Virus record (IMG/VR): IMGVR_UViG_3300044730_000222
Coordinates: 37,846-101,845 of that record
Length of the DNA stretch: 64,000 nt
From: a virus
Reading direction: 5' to 3' (one strand)
The notes beneath the pieces are model-generated. The model saw only the letters and a program-made list of their open reading frames with translations. It was not told the origin of the DNA and ran no database searches. Positions 31,332 to 40,500 of this stretch are shown here, in pieces. Positions within the stretch are counted from its first letter, which is position 1; every line of letters begins with the position of its first letter. A program made the translations under genes and the position numbers.

Positions 31332-32264
31332 TTATTGTAACATAGCAATGATAGAATTGTCAAATTGGTATTCAAGTTTTTTAATAGCATCATCATCCAT
31401 ATCGCCAATATCTTTGTATTGTTTTTCTAGTTTGATTATTGTTATTTTTGACCCCAATTTCTCAATTAGACGGTCAGCCATAATTGAGCCCGCTTCATCA
31501 TTATCTGCTACTAGTACCACATTAGTGAAATACTTTTCTAATAGTTTCATCTGGCTTGATGAAACGTTAGCCCCCAGCGTAGCAACTGCAGGGAAACCTA
31601 CTTGGTCTAATCTAATTGCATCAAAGGATGATTCAACTACATACGCAAACTTTGATGTCTTTACTCTGTGTAAATTAAATAATATTTTGCTTTTAGGTAA
31701 TCCTGGTGTATTTTTAAATTCTTTACCCTCTATTGTTCTTGCAACAAATCCAATACACATGCCGTCTGGAGAATGCATGGGAACTATTACAGAGTCTTGT
31801 TTTTCAGAGTAGCCTAAATCAAACTTAATCATAGAGTCTTTATTAATTCTGCGACCTTCAAAATAAGACACAGATCTAGGACTCTCCATAGCCTGCTTGT
31901 TTAATCTTTTAATTAATAACTCATCATACTGAACAAAATCAGGAGCAGCATACAAAGCCTTATTAACAACATCTTCAAGATTTGTTTCTATTTCTTTACT
32001 CTTTATATATCTAACAGATTCAAAATAAGATCTACCAGTAGTATGCATTACGAACTCTGGAAGAGTTCTTGTGGTTTGACACCCAAAGCAAAAGAACAAG
32101 CCAGACTCTTTTGAAACTTCTCCAGCAGGTGTTCTGTTGTTATTATGATAAGGGCAAAAGATTATATAATCAGTACCATACTCTGCTTCTATATCTATTC
32201 CTGCGCCAGTTAGCACTCTGTTTATTTGCTGCGCCGTGTAAATATCTCTACTTTTTGTCTTCAT
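31332..32264 (-). CDS. DnaG-like primase
   Basis: A 310-residue primase. The CHC2-type zinc finger is FCPYHNNNRTPAGEVSKESG-LFFCFGC. TOPRIM motifs are AYVVESSFDAIRL (catalytic Glu) and VVLVADNDEAGSIMADRLIE (the D-x-D). It makes primers for the DnaE-like polymerase. The ATG at 32264 overlaps the helicase stop by 17 bases and is preferred to a TTG at 32294 deeper inside the helicase gene. Confidence 0.88.
   Translation of the reverse strand: MKTKSRDIYTAQQINRVLTGAGIDIEAEYGTDYIIFCPYHNNNRTPAGEVSKESGLFFCFGCQTTRTLPEFVMHTTGRSYFESVRYIKSKEIETNLEDVVNKALYAAPDFVQYDELLIKRLNKQAMESPRSVSYFEGRRINKDSMIKFDLGYSEKQDSVIVPMHSPDGMCIGFVARTIEGKEFKNTPGLPKSKILFNLHRVKTSKFAYVVESSFDAIRLDQVGFPAVATLGANVSSSQMKLLEKYFTNVVLVADNDEAGSIMADRLIEKLGSKITIIKLEKQYKDIGDMDDDAIKKLEYQFDNSIIAMLQ
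31334..31363 (-). promoter_or_regulatory. SSB promoter with consensus -35
   Basis: TTGACA (31358-31363), an 18-base spacer and TACAAT (31334-31339) with TGT before it. It lies at the 3' end of the primase gene. It is the only near-perfect -35/-10 pair seen here. An AAGGAG follows in the leader. Confidence 0.75.
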
Positions 32265-33471
32265 AATCCTTGTATCTGTAATAACCTTTATCAAAATCTG
32301 CTTGTACTAAAAAGTCTCCCATAAATCCATTACGATTTTTTCTAAATGCACATTCAATTATATCACTGTTGGACGCTCTACCAAGTGCCAATACCCAGTC
32401 AGCATCGTATGCAATCTGTCTTGACCAAGCGGTTTGACCTAAAGTTGGAACGGTACTCATGTTAGTAACATCATCAGGTGTAGCAGATGATATAGCAATA
32501 ATAGGAATCTCTTCACTAATAGACATTAGTTTAAGTTCACGTGAAAGGTTTTTCATTCTTACCGTTTCATTATCAGACTTTTGGTTTGGTGCCATAAGTT
32601 GTAAATAATCTACAATAATAAAATCTGGTTTATATTGATCAATCTTTCCACGAATAACAGATGGATTAATTTCTCCACCGCTATCATTTGAAATAATATG
32701 AAAAGGTGGCTTACCAGCAATCTTGCTGTCATGCCACTTCTTAAGCATATCAATTTCAATATCTCCATTTGAAATCTTGCGGTGTGACCAAAGACCCTCG
32801 CCCATAATTGCATAAACACGATTACGAACTTCTGTCTCAGACATTTCCAAACTTATAATCATTGGTGTCTTGCCCTGTTTCCATGCCTGTACGGCAAAGT
32901 AAAGAGCAAGCCAAGATTTGCCAATACCTGGGTATGCCAGAAAAATTCCTAATTGACCTGGCATAATCCCTGAAGGCAGATAATTGTCAAATCCTGGCAA
33001 GCCTGTTTTAATTCCAATCTTACCTAATTCTTGTTGCTTTTTTACATTTTCAAAATATGTAACAGCAGACTGAATATCTGTTGCATCAATATCACGAATA
33101 GCAGATGTATTCTTTTTTAATTCGGATGTTTTTGTAATTAATTCTTCAAGGGCTTTTACCCCTTGTCCACCCTGAACATCAGTAGCAGCATTACGAATAA
33201 TATCTTTAAGGCTATCATTTAAATAATCTGCTTGTAATTCTTCAAGATGATGTTTTGTTGCGCCTACCCCTGGAATCGGAGTAAAATCTCTAAACTTTTC
33301 AATGATTAAAGATGCTGGTGGAACGGTACCATTTGATTCTGAGTACCGCTTTATAAAGTGCCAGACATCGCTGTGTGTGCGAAGAAGAGAGTCTATATTT
33401 GCTTGAAGCAACACATGAACTTGCTTATCCTCAAGAACTGCTGATATCAACTTTGCTTCTGAATTACTCAC
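32248..33471 (-). CDS. dnaB: DnaB-like replicative helicase
   Basis: A 407-residue hexameric helicase. The N-terminal helical domain is followed by GLPGFDNYLPSGIMPGQLGI, then Walker A YPGIGKSW (strand LGIFLA before it) and Walker B DFIIVDYLQLM. Further on come the Gln/sensor region IIAISSATPDD and the C-terminal arginine finger area AFRKNRNGFMGDF. GTG start, overlapping the preceding gene by 8 bases. It unwinds the fork ahead of the DnaE-like polymerase. Confidence 0.92.
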   Translation of the reverse strand: MSNSEAKLISAVLEDKQVHVLLQANIDSLLRTHSDVWHFIKRYSESNGTVPPASLIIEKFRDFTPIPGVGATKHHLEELQADYLNDSLKDIIRNAATDVQGGQGVKALEELITKTSELKKNTSAIRDIDATDIQSAVTYFENVKKQQELGKIGIKTGLPGFDNYLPSGIMPGQLGIFLAYPGIGKSWLALYFAVQAWKQGKTPMIISLEMSETEVRNRVYAIMGEGLWSHRKISNGDIEIDMLKKWHDSKIAGKPPFHIISNDSGGEINPSVIRGKIDQYKPDFIIVDYLQLMAPNQKSDNETVRMKNLSRELKLMSISEEIPIIAISSATPDDVTNMSTVPTLGQTAWSRQIAYDADWVLALGRASNSDIIECAFRKNRNGFMGDFLVQADFDKGYYRYKDYEDKK

Positions 33472-33772
33472 TTAACCACTCCCTCGCCAACTTCCTACGC
33501 TCTGCTCTTTCAATTAAATCTTTTTCTACCGCATCCCTACCATTAATAATTTGTTGTGCATTATATGCAAAAAAGTTCCAAGAAGGGTTTTGAGATACCT
33601 CAAAATAATAAGCCAGCAAATCATAACAAGCATTGAGTCCATAAGACTCTATCAAGGCATCTGATGCCCATTGCTCAACATTAAGATTGAGATTAGACTT
33701 TTGCTCGTATCTCTGCAAATGGAGTTTATTGTAGCGACTGAGCAAAGCCATGCGGTCTTTGCGATCAACCAC
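33464..33772 (-). CDS. hypothetical helical protein next to helicase
   Basis: A 102-residue helical protein (MALLSRYNKLHLQRYEQK; ERAERRKLAREWLSE). GTG start after GAGGAG. Its position directly before the helicase, with coupled translation, would suit a helicase loader, but there is no ATPase motif and no recognised family. Confidence 0.6.
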   Translation of the reverse strand: MVDRKDRMALLSRYNKLHLQRYEQKSNLNLNVEQWASDALIESYGLNACYDLLAYYFEVSQNPSWNFFAYNAQQIINGRDAVEKDLIERAERRKLAREWLSE

Positions 33773-33774
33773 GA

Positions 33775-33987
33775 TTACTCCTCAGTTATTGCTTCTCTTG
33801 CTTCCTGTACTTTTTCAACAACCTTCGCTTCAACAAAATCGTATACACGATTCATTGCCTCGTTTGTAGTTTCGCCATCACGAACTGTATCAACTACTCC
33901 AAGGTCAACTCGTAAAGATTGAAAGTTGCCTAGATTAAGAGTGTATCCAAGTGTTGCAGATACCTTTGTTTCATTTCTTTGTTCCAC
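33775..33987 (-). CDS. small conserved phage protein
   Basis: About 70 residues from a GTG at 33987, five bases after AAGGAGG. A longer frame to 34077 would overlap the preceding gene. It has SATLGYTLNLGNFQSLRVDL, then RDGETTNEAMNRVYDFVEAK, and a C-terminal helix. Sequences of this type occur in replication regions of many phages; function unknown. Confidence 0.6.
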   Translation of the reverse strand: MEQRNETKVSATLGYTLNLGNFQSLRVDLGVVDTVRDGETTNEAMNRVYDFVEAKVVEKVQEAREAITEE

Positions 33988-34006
33988 CACTGCCTCCTTC
34001 AAAAGG

Positions 34007-34552
34007 CTAATTAATGCTCTCTGTCCAAACAGGTATGAACCTGCCATCTTCAGTTTTTGTATATGTAAGTATACCATCGCCCATTCTTCGTGTCAACTCT
34101 TGATTCGTAGGCGTTATACTATTTGTTATTAAATTATCTCTTCTTGGTCTACCCATATGTATACTTGCCAGTATATCACGTATCTCTTTTAATTGCGACT
34201 CAGAGTAGTAGGCTCTTATTTGCCATCCTCTAGTACCGCCAACTTGTGCACCTACTGGCGGTGGAATAACTCCTCGTTTAATTAAAGATGGAAAATATTT
34301 ACGATGCCTATTGACAAGTCTTGCAGTTTCTGATACAGTGTAGGCTCTTTCTCTATTACGCCTAAAGTCAGATCTTAAACAAGTTTCTAATCTATCTTTA
34401 GTAATATTGTAAACAGTAACCATTCCAGTTGATCTTGAACTATGGTGCAATCTTACAAGGTTGTTATTTAAAAACCAAATATTTTGGTTACCCTTGATTA
34501 CAGGCTCGCTATTGTAGTTTTTGCTCTCAAGTTTTCTTGGTTTAAAAGCCAT
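34007..34552 (-). CDS. MerR-like helix-turn-helix protein
   Basis: A 181-residue protein with a central DNA-binding segment YTVSETARLVNRHRKYFPSL, then IKRGVIPPPVG and RAYYSESQLKEIRDILASIH. This is the helix-turn-helix, wing and linker pattern of MerR/excisionase-type domains. GGAGGG precedes the ATG. It is probably a regulator or DNA architectural protein at the junction of replication and tail genes. Confidence 0.65.
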   Translation of the reverse strand: MAFKPRKLESKNYNSEPVIKGNQNIWFLNNNLVRLHHSSRSTGMVTVYNITKDRLETCLRSDFRRNRERAYTVSETARLVNRHRKYFPSLIKRGVIPPPVGAQVGGTRGWQIRAYYSESQLKEIRDILASIHMGRPRRDNLITNSITPTNQELTRRMGDGILTYTKTEDGRFIPVWTESIN

Positions 34553-34689
34553 ACACCCTCCCTGCTATCAGAAGGCGGATGATAAAAATTTCTACTTCCG
34601 CAACAGATGCAGTATGTCTCTAGGTGTATAGTGCTAGAGTACTGTCTGTCAACAAACATTCTACCCTTGCATTTTCTGCAATGAATCAT
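34498..34689 (-). CDS. zinc-ribbon protein
   Basis: A 63-residue protein with CRKCKGRMFVDRQ and YCICCGSRNFY, two CxxC pairs spaced as a zinc ribbon. Possible nucleic-acid-binding role. Its end overlaps the MerR-like gene by 55 bases. Confidence 0.65.
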   Translation of the reverse strand: MIHCRKCKGRMFVDRQYSSTIHLETYCICCGSRNFYHPPSDSREGVWLLNQENLRAKTTIASL

Positions 34690-34703
34690 TTAACCTATTC
34701 CCC

Positions 34704-35147
34704 TTAATTAGGAATGCCAATAACAATTAGATGTACAGCCAGAGATAAATCTCCAGAGGCACCGAATCTAACAATTCCCTCTACTCTTGATGTAGTTACA
34801 GATTTTAAAATAACCGTAACATTTTGACCTGCTGGTGTATTACCAGTATTTAAAGCAGTTGCAGTAGCAATTGGAGCATACTTAAAGTCTGATGGAAAGT
34901 CATATGCAAATGTCTTTTCGTTACCAGCGCTTACAGTAGAATTGTTTGCCACATCTACAATACCACCCACGATCCTAGCCTCTGATGTTTTAATGCTCTG
35001 CTTACCAGCGCTAGTAGTGTCTACTGTCGTATAATTATAAGTTGCTGATGAAACCTGTGTTGAAATATCATTTATAGTATCAGCCAACTGATAGATGTAT
35101 GTAACATCTAAAGGTTGTCCTCGTTCTGGTAGCGGTACTTTAGCCAT
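34704..35147 (-). CDS. putative tail/virion accessory protein
   Basis: A 147-residue protein with a helical N-terminus (VTYIYQLADTINDISTQVSS) and a beta-rich C-terminal domain (DFKYAPIATATALNTGNTPA; VHLIVIGIPN). It resembles small trimeric fibre-like or receptor-binding accessory proteins found after tail-tip genes. It is the last virion gene and has its own near-leaderless promoter. Confidence 0.5.
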   Translation of the reverse strand: MAKVPLPERGQPLDVTYIYQLADTINDISTQVSSATYNYTTVDTTSAGKQSIKTSEARIVGGIVDVANNSTVSAGNEKTFAYDFPSDFKYAPIATATALNTGNTPAGQNVTVILKSVTTSRVEGIVRFGASGDLSLAVHLIVIGIPN

Positions 35148-35155
35148 ATATCTCC

Positions 35156-35164
35156 ATTATATCA
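35156..35164 (-). promoter_or_regulatory. extended -10 promoter, near-leaderless
   Basis: TGATATAAT on the minus strand, eight bases from the ATG at 35147. GGAG sits between -10 and ATG but would barely be transcribed. Confidence 0.6.
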
Positions 35165-35914
35165 CTAGATCGTTTCATTTAGCATTCTATATACTTTTAA
35201 AAATGGTGTTCCAGCAGCGCCGTCTGCTCTAGCAATAGGTTGTCCTGTTAGATATACTTCAACACTAACCCTATTTGGTGCTGATGGTTGAACAACTCCA
35301 TTTATTGTATAAAATAAAGGGTATGAATAAGAAATAGACGTTGTTTGAATTCTTTCTTTATAAATCCAATCTCCACCATCATTTCTATCCCATCTTAACC
35401 AAATATCATATCCCGTTGCATTTCTGATTAATGAATTAGTTTTATATGTGCCCGCAGGACTTACTGGTGTAGAAGCAACACTTCCGTGATCTTTATAATA
35501 ACTAAAGGTATTAGTAGTCACTGCATTGATTTGATATGTTCCATTAAATGTAGCATCTACTCCTTCTACAGTTACCCAATCATTTACTGACATATAGTGT
35601 GCATCTGTTGTTGTTAATGTAGCAATATCAGTAGTTAATTGTTTATTATTAATATCTGAAACTGTAGATGTATCTTTTAAAACTATTACGGGATCCCATG
35701 TAAAACTTGCTATCTGTCCACCAGTAGTAAAACTTATGGCTCCAGAAACATAGGTATAGTCTGGAACAATAAGATAAACTGGCGACCAGTGGGAAACTCT
35801 GTTTCTATCTTCAGAAATAATTCTGTATCTTAGTGAATACCCTTCAGTTTCACTGCTTATTGGTGGAAGGTCAGCGTATGCTTGACGGTATTTTTTAATA
35901 CCTGAATCTGCCAT
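35165..35914 (-). CDS. tail protein with FN3-like domains, putative
   Basis: A 249-residue beta-rich protein. YSLRYRIISEDRNRVSHWSP resembles a fibronectin-III strand pair, and DAHYMSVNDWVTVEGVDATF with TYQINAVTTNTFSYY a small beta domain common in phage tail proteins. Probably part of the tail tip or a fibre. It overlaps the preceding gene by one base (TAATG). Confidence 0.55.
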   Translation of the reverse strand: MADSGIKKYRQAYADLPPISSETEGYSLRYRIISEDRNRVSHWSPVYLIVPDYTYVSGAISFTTGGQIASFTWDPVIVLKDTSTVSDINNKQLTTDIATLTTTDAHYMSVNDWVTVEGVDATFNGTYQINAVTTNTFSYYKDHGSVASTPVSPAGTYKTNSLIRNATGYDIWLRWDRNDGGDWIYKERIQTTSISYSYPLFYTINGVVQPSAPNRVSVEVYLTGQPIARADGAAGTPFLKVYRMLNETI

Positions 35915-37065
35915 TATGAAACTCCGACAGTAAATCTAAATTCAATATAGTTGCTCGTGTTTGGGTTTTTAATAACAGTTTCTGCATTTGTATTTTTAAT
36001 AACAGAATACCCAGTTAATCCATAAAGCGGATTAATAGTAGAAACATTTTCTAGTCTTAAAGCATCGTATGCTATGTAATAATCTCCAGTTGGAACATCT
36101 GAGTTCTGGATAGACGTATAAATTTTAACAACAGTTACAGCATCCCAAGTAAAATTAGGAGTAACATAAAGATTTTGCAATTGCTCTGTTATTACATAAT
36201 ATCTATTTTCTTCAAAATCATAAGTTCCACCAGTACCAGAGCCATTATTTAATTCAATTTCAAATCTTGCAAACTCGCCAGATTCTTCTGCATCTGTTGA
36301 AGCAAAATCAACTAAAATACGAACGGTATCTGGAACAGCGCTAGAACTTCCATTTTTGCTTATTATAGAAAAGGCAAGTCTTAATTGATCTGTTGGAGCA
36401 TTCTTTGAAAAATCTACATCAGCACCAGTTAAATGAATGTGATTAGATCCTGGTTCAATATAAAAATGACCACTAGAACTTCCAGTTGAAGGATCAATAG
36501 TAAGGTCAGCATCGTCTCCAACTACCATAATCATATTATTTAAAAATCTACAACGCTCATATCTTGTTGTTCTTGGAGATTTGAAAAATATGGAGTTGTC
36601 AGCATTTGTTTGAAACACTGGATCTGCGGTAGCAATAATATTGTCATCATTAGGATCATCTAATGGCTCTGTAATTGTGGGAATAGCAGATGCAGATGAT
36701 TGATTATGATATTGCCAATTTTCTCCTTGTGTAAAAGCAAAGACAGTTTTGCTATCATAGGCTCCAGCAGATGGGTTTGACCCTGCTGAATATAGCCCTA
36801 TTTCTGTTATTTCATATCTTTCTTCTGTTGGTAATTCTGCTGTTAGGACTAATTTTTCTGTACCGCCATCATTTACGAAACCTCTTGAAGAAATTGGAAC
36901 CCTAAACATCTCAAAATCAAGATTCTCTTTTGCGGAGTAGTCTCCATATGGGTCAGCAGTTGCTAGGGGCTGTGCGCCGCATCCTACGGCTATATAAGAG
37001 GCATAGGCAGGTGCCTGCCCAAGAAGGTACTTACCAATAATAGCCTGTCCAGTATTTGTTATCAT
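35914..37065 (-). CDS. tail fibre/baseplate-like protein
   Basis: A 383-residue protein. The N-terminus (ITNTGQAIIGKYLLGQAPAY, then SYIAVGCGAQPL) and YEITEIGLYSAGSNP resemble the start of phage tail-fibre/baseplate wedge proteins. The middle beta-sandwich (HFYIEPGSNHIHLTGADVDF) may be a carbohydrate-binding domain. It is coupled to the preceding gene by ATGA. Confidence 0.55.
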   Translation of the reverse strand: MITNTGQAIIGKYLLGQAPAYASYIAVGCGAQPLATADPYGDYSAKENLDFEMFRVPISSRGFVNDGGTEKLVLTAELPTEERYEITEIGLYSAGSNPSAGAYDSKTVFAFTQGENWQYHNQSSASAIPTITEPLDDPNDDNIIATADPVFQTNADNSIFFKSPRTTRYERCRFLNNMIMVVGDDADLTIDPSTGSSSGHFYIEPGSNHIHLTGADVDFSKNAPTDQLRLAFSIISKNGSSSAVPDTVRILVDFASTDAEESGEFARFEIELNNGSGTGGTYDFEENRYYVITEQLQNLYVTPNFTWDAVTVVKIYTSIQNSDVPTGDYYIAYDALRLENVSTINPLYGLTGYSVIKNTNAETVIKNPNTSNYIEFRFTVGVS

Positions 37066-37565
37066 AATTCCGCCTCATATATTGTACCACTTGTGGTTAT
37101 TTCTACCTGAATTTGTTCGCCATCTTCAATATTGATAACCTCAATAACCAGCCCACCATTATCTGTATCTATATAGATATGCTCTCCATTGGGACCATTG
37201 CCAACATTGGGCACCTTAGTTTCAAATTTAATTGAAAAGTTTCTAAAATATGTATCTGAGGTAGACTGAAGACTAACAATATTATTAGGGTTGTATTGTT
37301 GTTGAATTGTTGATAGATTTTTAATGGGCTGATAAATAATATTTTGACCATTTACTGTATCATTTCTAGCAATATTAATTAACTCTTGCCCTCCAATATT
37401 TTCAAACAGAAGATCTGCCATAACCTCTACTGGCGTTGTTTCTTCATTTAAAAGAATTGTATCTATTGGTGCAGTTAAAACTGGATTTACGGCAAAAGCA
37501 TTAATGTTAAGTCCAGCGCTGTTTGGAGTCATTGGTAATGGTGATACTGATGTATTTTCTGACAT
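37062..37565 (-). CDS. tail-tip associated hypothetical protein
   Basis: A 167-residue protein. The ATG at 37565 is chosen, seven or so bases after GTGAGG; the longer frame starts inside the upstream gene. The sequence is acidic and beta-rich (DTDNGGLVIEVINIEDGEQI). No family recognised; the location among tail-tip genes suggests a virion role. Confidence 0.5.
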   Translation of the reverse strand: MSENTSVSPLPMTPNSAGLNINAFAVNPVLTAPIDTILLNEETTPVEVMADLLFENIGGQELINIARNDTVNGQNIIYQPIKNLSTIQQQYNPNNIVSLQSTSDTYFRNFSIKFETKVPNVGNGPNGEHIYIDTDNGGLVIEVINIEDGEQIQVEITTSGTIYEAEL

Positions 37566-37566
37566 A

Positions 37567-40500
37567 TTAAACCTCACTTAGATATAGCGTCATGCTTGGA
37601 CCATCTATATCTCTTTCATACTTAATATTATATATTACAAACCTATCTGATGTTGGGGCAACAAGATCAAGACCTGTAGAATCTTTGTAGTTGATTGTAA
37701 CTATGTCCCCAAGTTGTAGTGTTGGAATAGAGAACATATTTACACCTATAGCCTTTTTAGGAACCATAACCTTGTTAATAATCCAGCCCATTAACTGTTG
37801 TGCATCATCTTCACTCTGTATATATGGACTTTCAATTGCAAACTCATTCTTTCCATATATCATTCTGCTTTGTTTTATTTCATCATACTTTGCTTTTTCT
37901 ACAAGAGGTGATGTAATAATTGCACTACCCTGAAATTGTGGATTTGAGAGGTTGCTTGTTTTTCTAAAATACTCGTCTACTGTTAATTCGTAGGTGGTAT
38001 CCTGCGTAAATGTTATTCCCTGAATTCTCAGATAATTACCAGTTGTTTCGTCTAAGTTAAGAGCGGTGTCTGTTGCATTAAATATTAAAAACTCTGCTCC
38101 ATAAGAATCTGCCTGAAAACCAGATACCGTATATCCTTTAATTCTGTTTAAGGTTGGGGATAGTTGTGCATAAAGTGCTGGGTATGAACGATCATATTTT
38201 ATGTCAAAGTATGAGCATTCACGCATAATGGTGCCAAACTCATCAAAGTACATATTATATTTTGGTGGTTGCTCAGAACTTATTCCTGTGAGATATGTAG
38301 CCTGAATAATTCCGCTCATTGCATATTTACGAAATGACTCATTGGCATCAATGCCCTTATCTCCAAAAGCACTAGATAAGGTTTCTCCAACAGTAAACAC
38401 CGTGTTTTGTGAATAATTTTCTGCAAGGGCATAAACATTTTCAAACATTACTCTAGAAGATCCACGAACAAATGGTGCCATGTTGTTATAAATTGGAAGA
38501 GGATCTGTGTCATCAACTATCTGAATTAATTTATTATTAATATACAGGTAAAACCTGCGAGTAGTTCCAATGTCTTCATACTCTACTGATAGGTCATATA
38601 CCGTTGAATTTTCTTCTCCAGACATTCTGTACTGACCAGTAAACCTGCCATCATCTACAATTATATTAGTTAAACCACCCCAAAGTTTTACAGGGATTGC
38701 ATCATTACTTGAAGAGTCTTTTTTAATTTTATAAAACACAACATTGTTAATTGATATGTTTGGATTTCCAGCATTGTCTATCGTAATATATGATTCAATA
38801 TTGTCCTCTGTCATTGCCACTATTTCAAAGTAATAACCATTGTTTGTTTCTGGATTAAGCAATACCGCTATACCGCCAGACCCTCCACCAATGCTAATGT
38901 TTTGATTTGGCAATGCTCCAGTAACCTGGTAGTATGATGTGCTACCAATTGGAGTTTGTGCACGATTTTCATTATTCTCAATCTTGCCAATAATTCTCAT
39001 TCTTGTTCCAAATAGTTTATATGCATCGTCTAGATTTTTATAAACATAAGAAACAAAATTAAGTGGTGTTTCTGTAGTTTTAAAAGATGGACCATTCATA
39101 ACTAAAGCCGATGACTGCATTGTGCCTGCCTGAGTTGACTTTAAATCATTGACTGCAGTTTCAGTCAAATATGTTGTTGACATAAAGTTTTTAATAATAC
39201 CGTTTCTGGTTGTTTGTTTTGCTAAATCATTGCTAACTCCAGCAGCGCCAGTTGTAGTTGATGGGACTGCTGGATCTAGTTCAGTAGTAAACATGTATTG
39301 TGCTTGCATATCACACCCACGAACATAGGCATTGTCACTCCAGTAACTACTTATTCCAGCATTGTGTTCAACTATGGGTGTGCCAAACTGTCCACGACCA
39401 TGTTCGTAAACAGCCCCTGGCTGCAAACGCTCAATACCATCAATTGTTTCATAAAAAGGAACAGAATAAATACGAACTAATCCTGTGGGATAAATTTTTC
39501 CATTAAATGGAAGGGTAGAAAAATATCTTTGATACTCCTGATTACTACTTATCCAAACATTTCCAGTTCCTGTAATATTAAACTCAGCAGCATCAAACCT
39601 GATAATTTCTCCATTAGCATAGAAATATCCTTGATATCTTGTTAACCAGTATACGCTTTCACCTAGATCTATTGTGTTATTTATGACTACCCCGCCAGAT
39701 ACCACGGGTGGGGTTGCTGGTAAGTTAGAATTGATAGGCATAGCACCCAAAACATAGTTGCCTTGTTTTGCAGCAACCTCATTTATTGTCTTAGTGCTTT
39801 CCGTTCCCGCTACTTCCCACAAAAGGGCTGGCTTATAAATCCAAGTTTTTTCTCTATCAATCATGCTTGATTGTCTAATTGATCCATAAGATCTCTGCAA
39901 ATATCTTGTAGTATAAGAAATTTTTCCATCATTATATACTTTTTTATCTTGAGAAGCAATAGATACTATGTTTGGCAAATCTCCAGAAGAAGAATTTTCA
40001 ATAACACCAGTGTCAGATTGATTATTGTTTCCAAGTAATATAAAGTCTGTTGGTCTTTCATCTACAGTTGGCATCAAGTAATTTTTACTCATTACAACAA
40101 AATTATTATACTCATCAAAAAACATTGCTGTTTGTGTTGCTACTGCAAGTTGGTTTAAAACCTCTGCTACGTTTTGATCTGGGGCAACAAAGAAGTATGG
40201 TATGACGGGATCAGATTCTCCATCTATTCTTCTAAAAGTATAGTTTGTAAAACCAATATAGTCTAACAATGTAGTTATTGCAAAACTTAAAGATGCCTGA
40301 GTTAGTAATAATCGTGGTGCTGGCATAGACTCAAGGAAAAAATAAAAATCTCTTAATTCAATATTAATTGATCCCGCATCTACATCAGCCTGTGGGAGTC
40401 CCTCAGAGTACATGGTTTTAACGGGAATGTAATAATCATACAAAAAGCCGTCTGTGTCTTCTACGCTATTAACTACTTCATAAAATAAAAACTTAATATT

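Noticed and set aside
31180-31812. Long plus-strand frame (210 codons) opposite the primase and SSB
   Set aside because: Antisense to two well-supported genes; composition reflects their codon pattern and no ribosome binding site or motif is seen.
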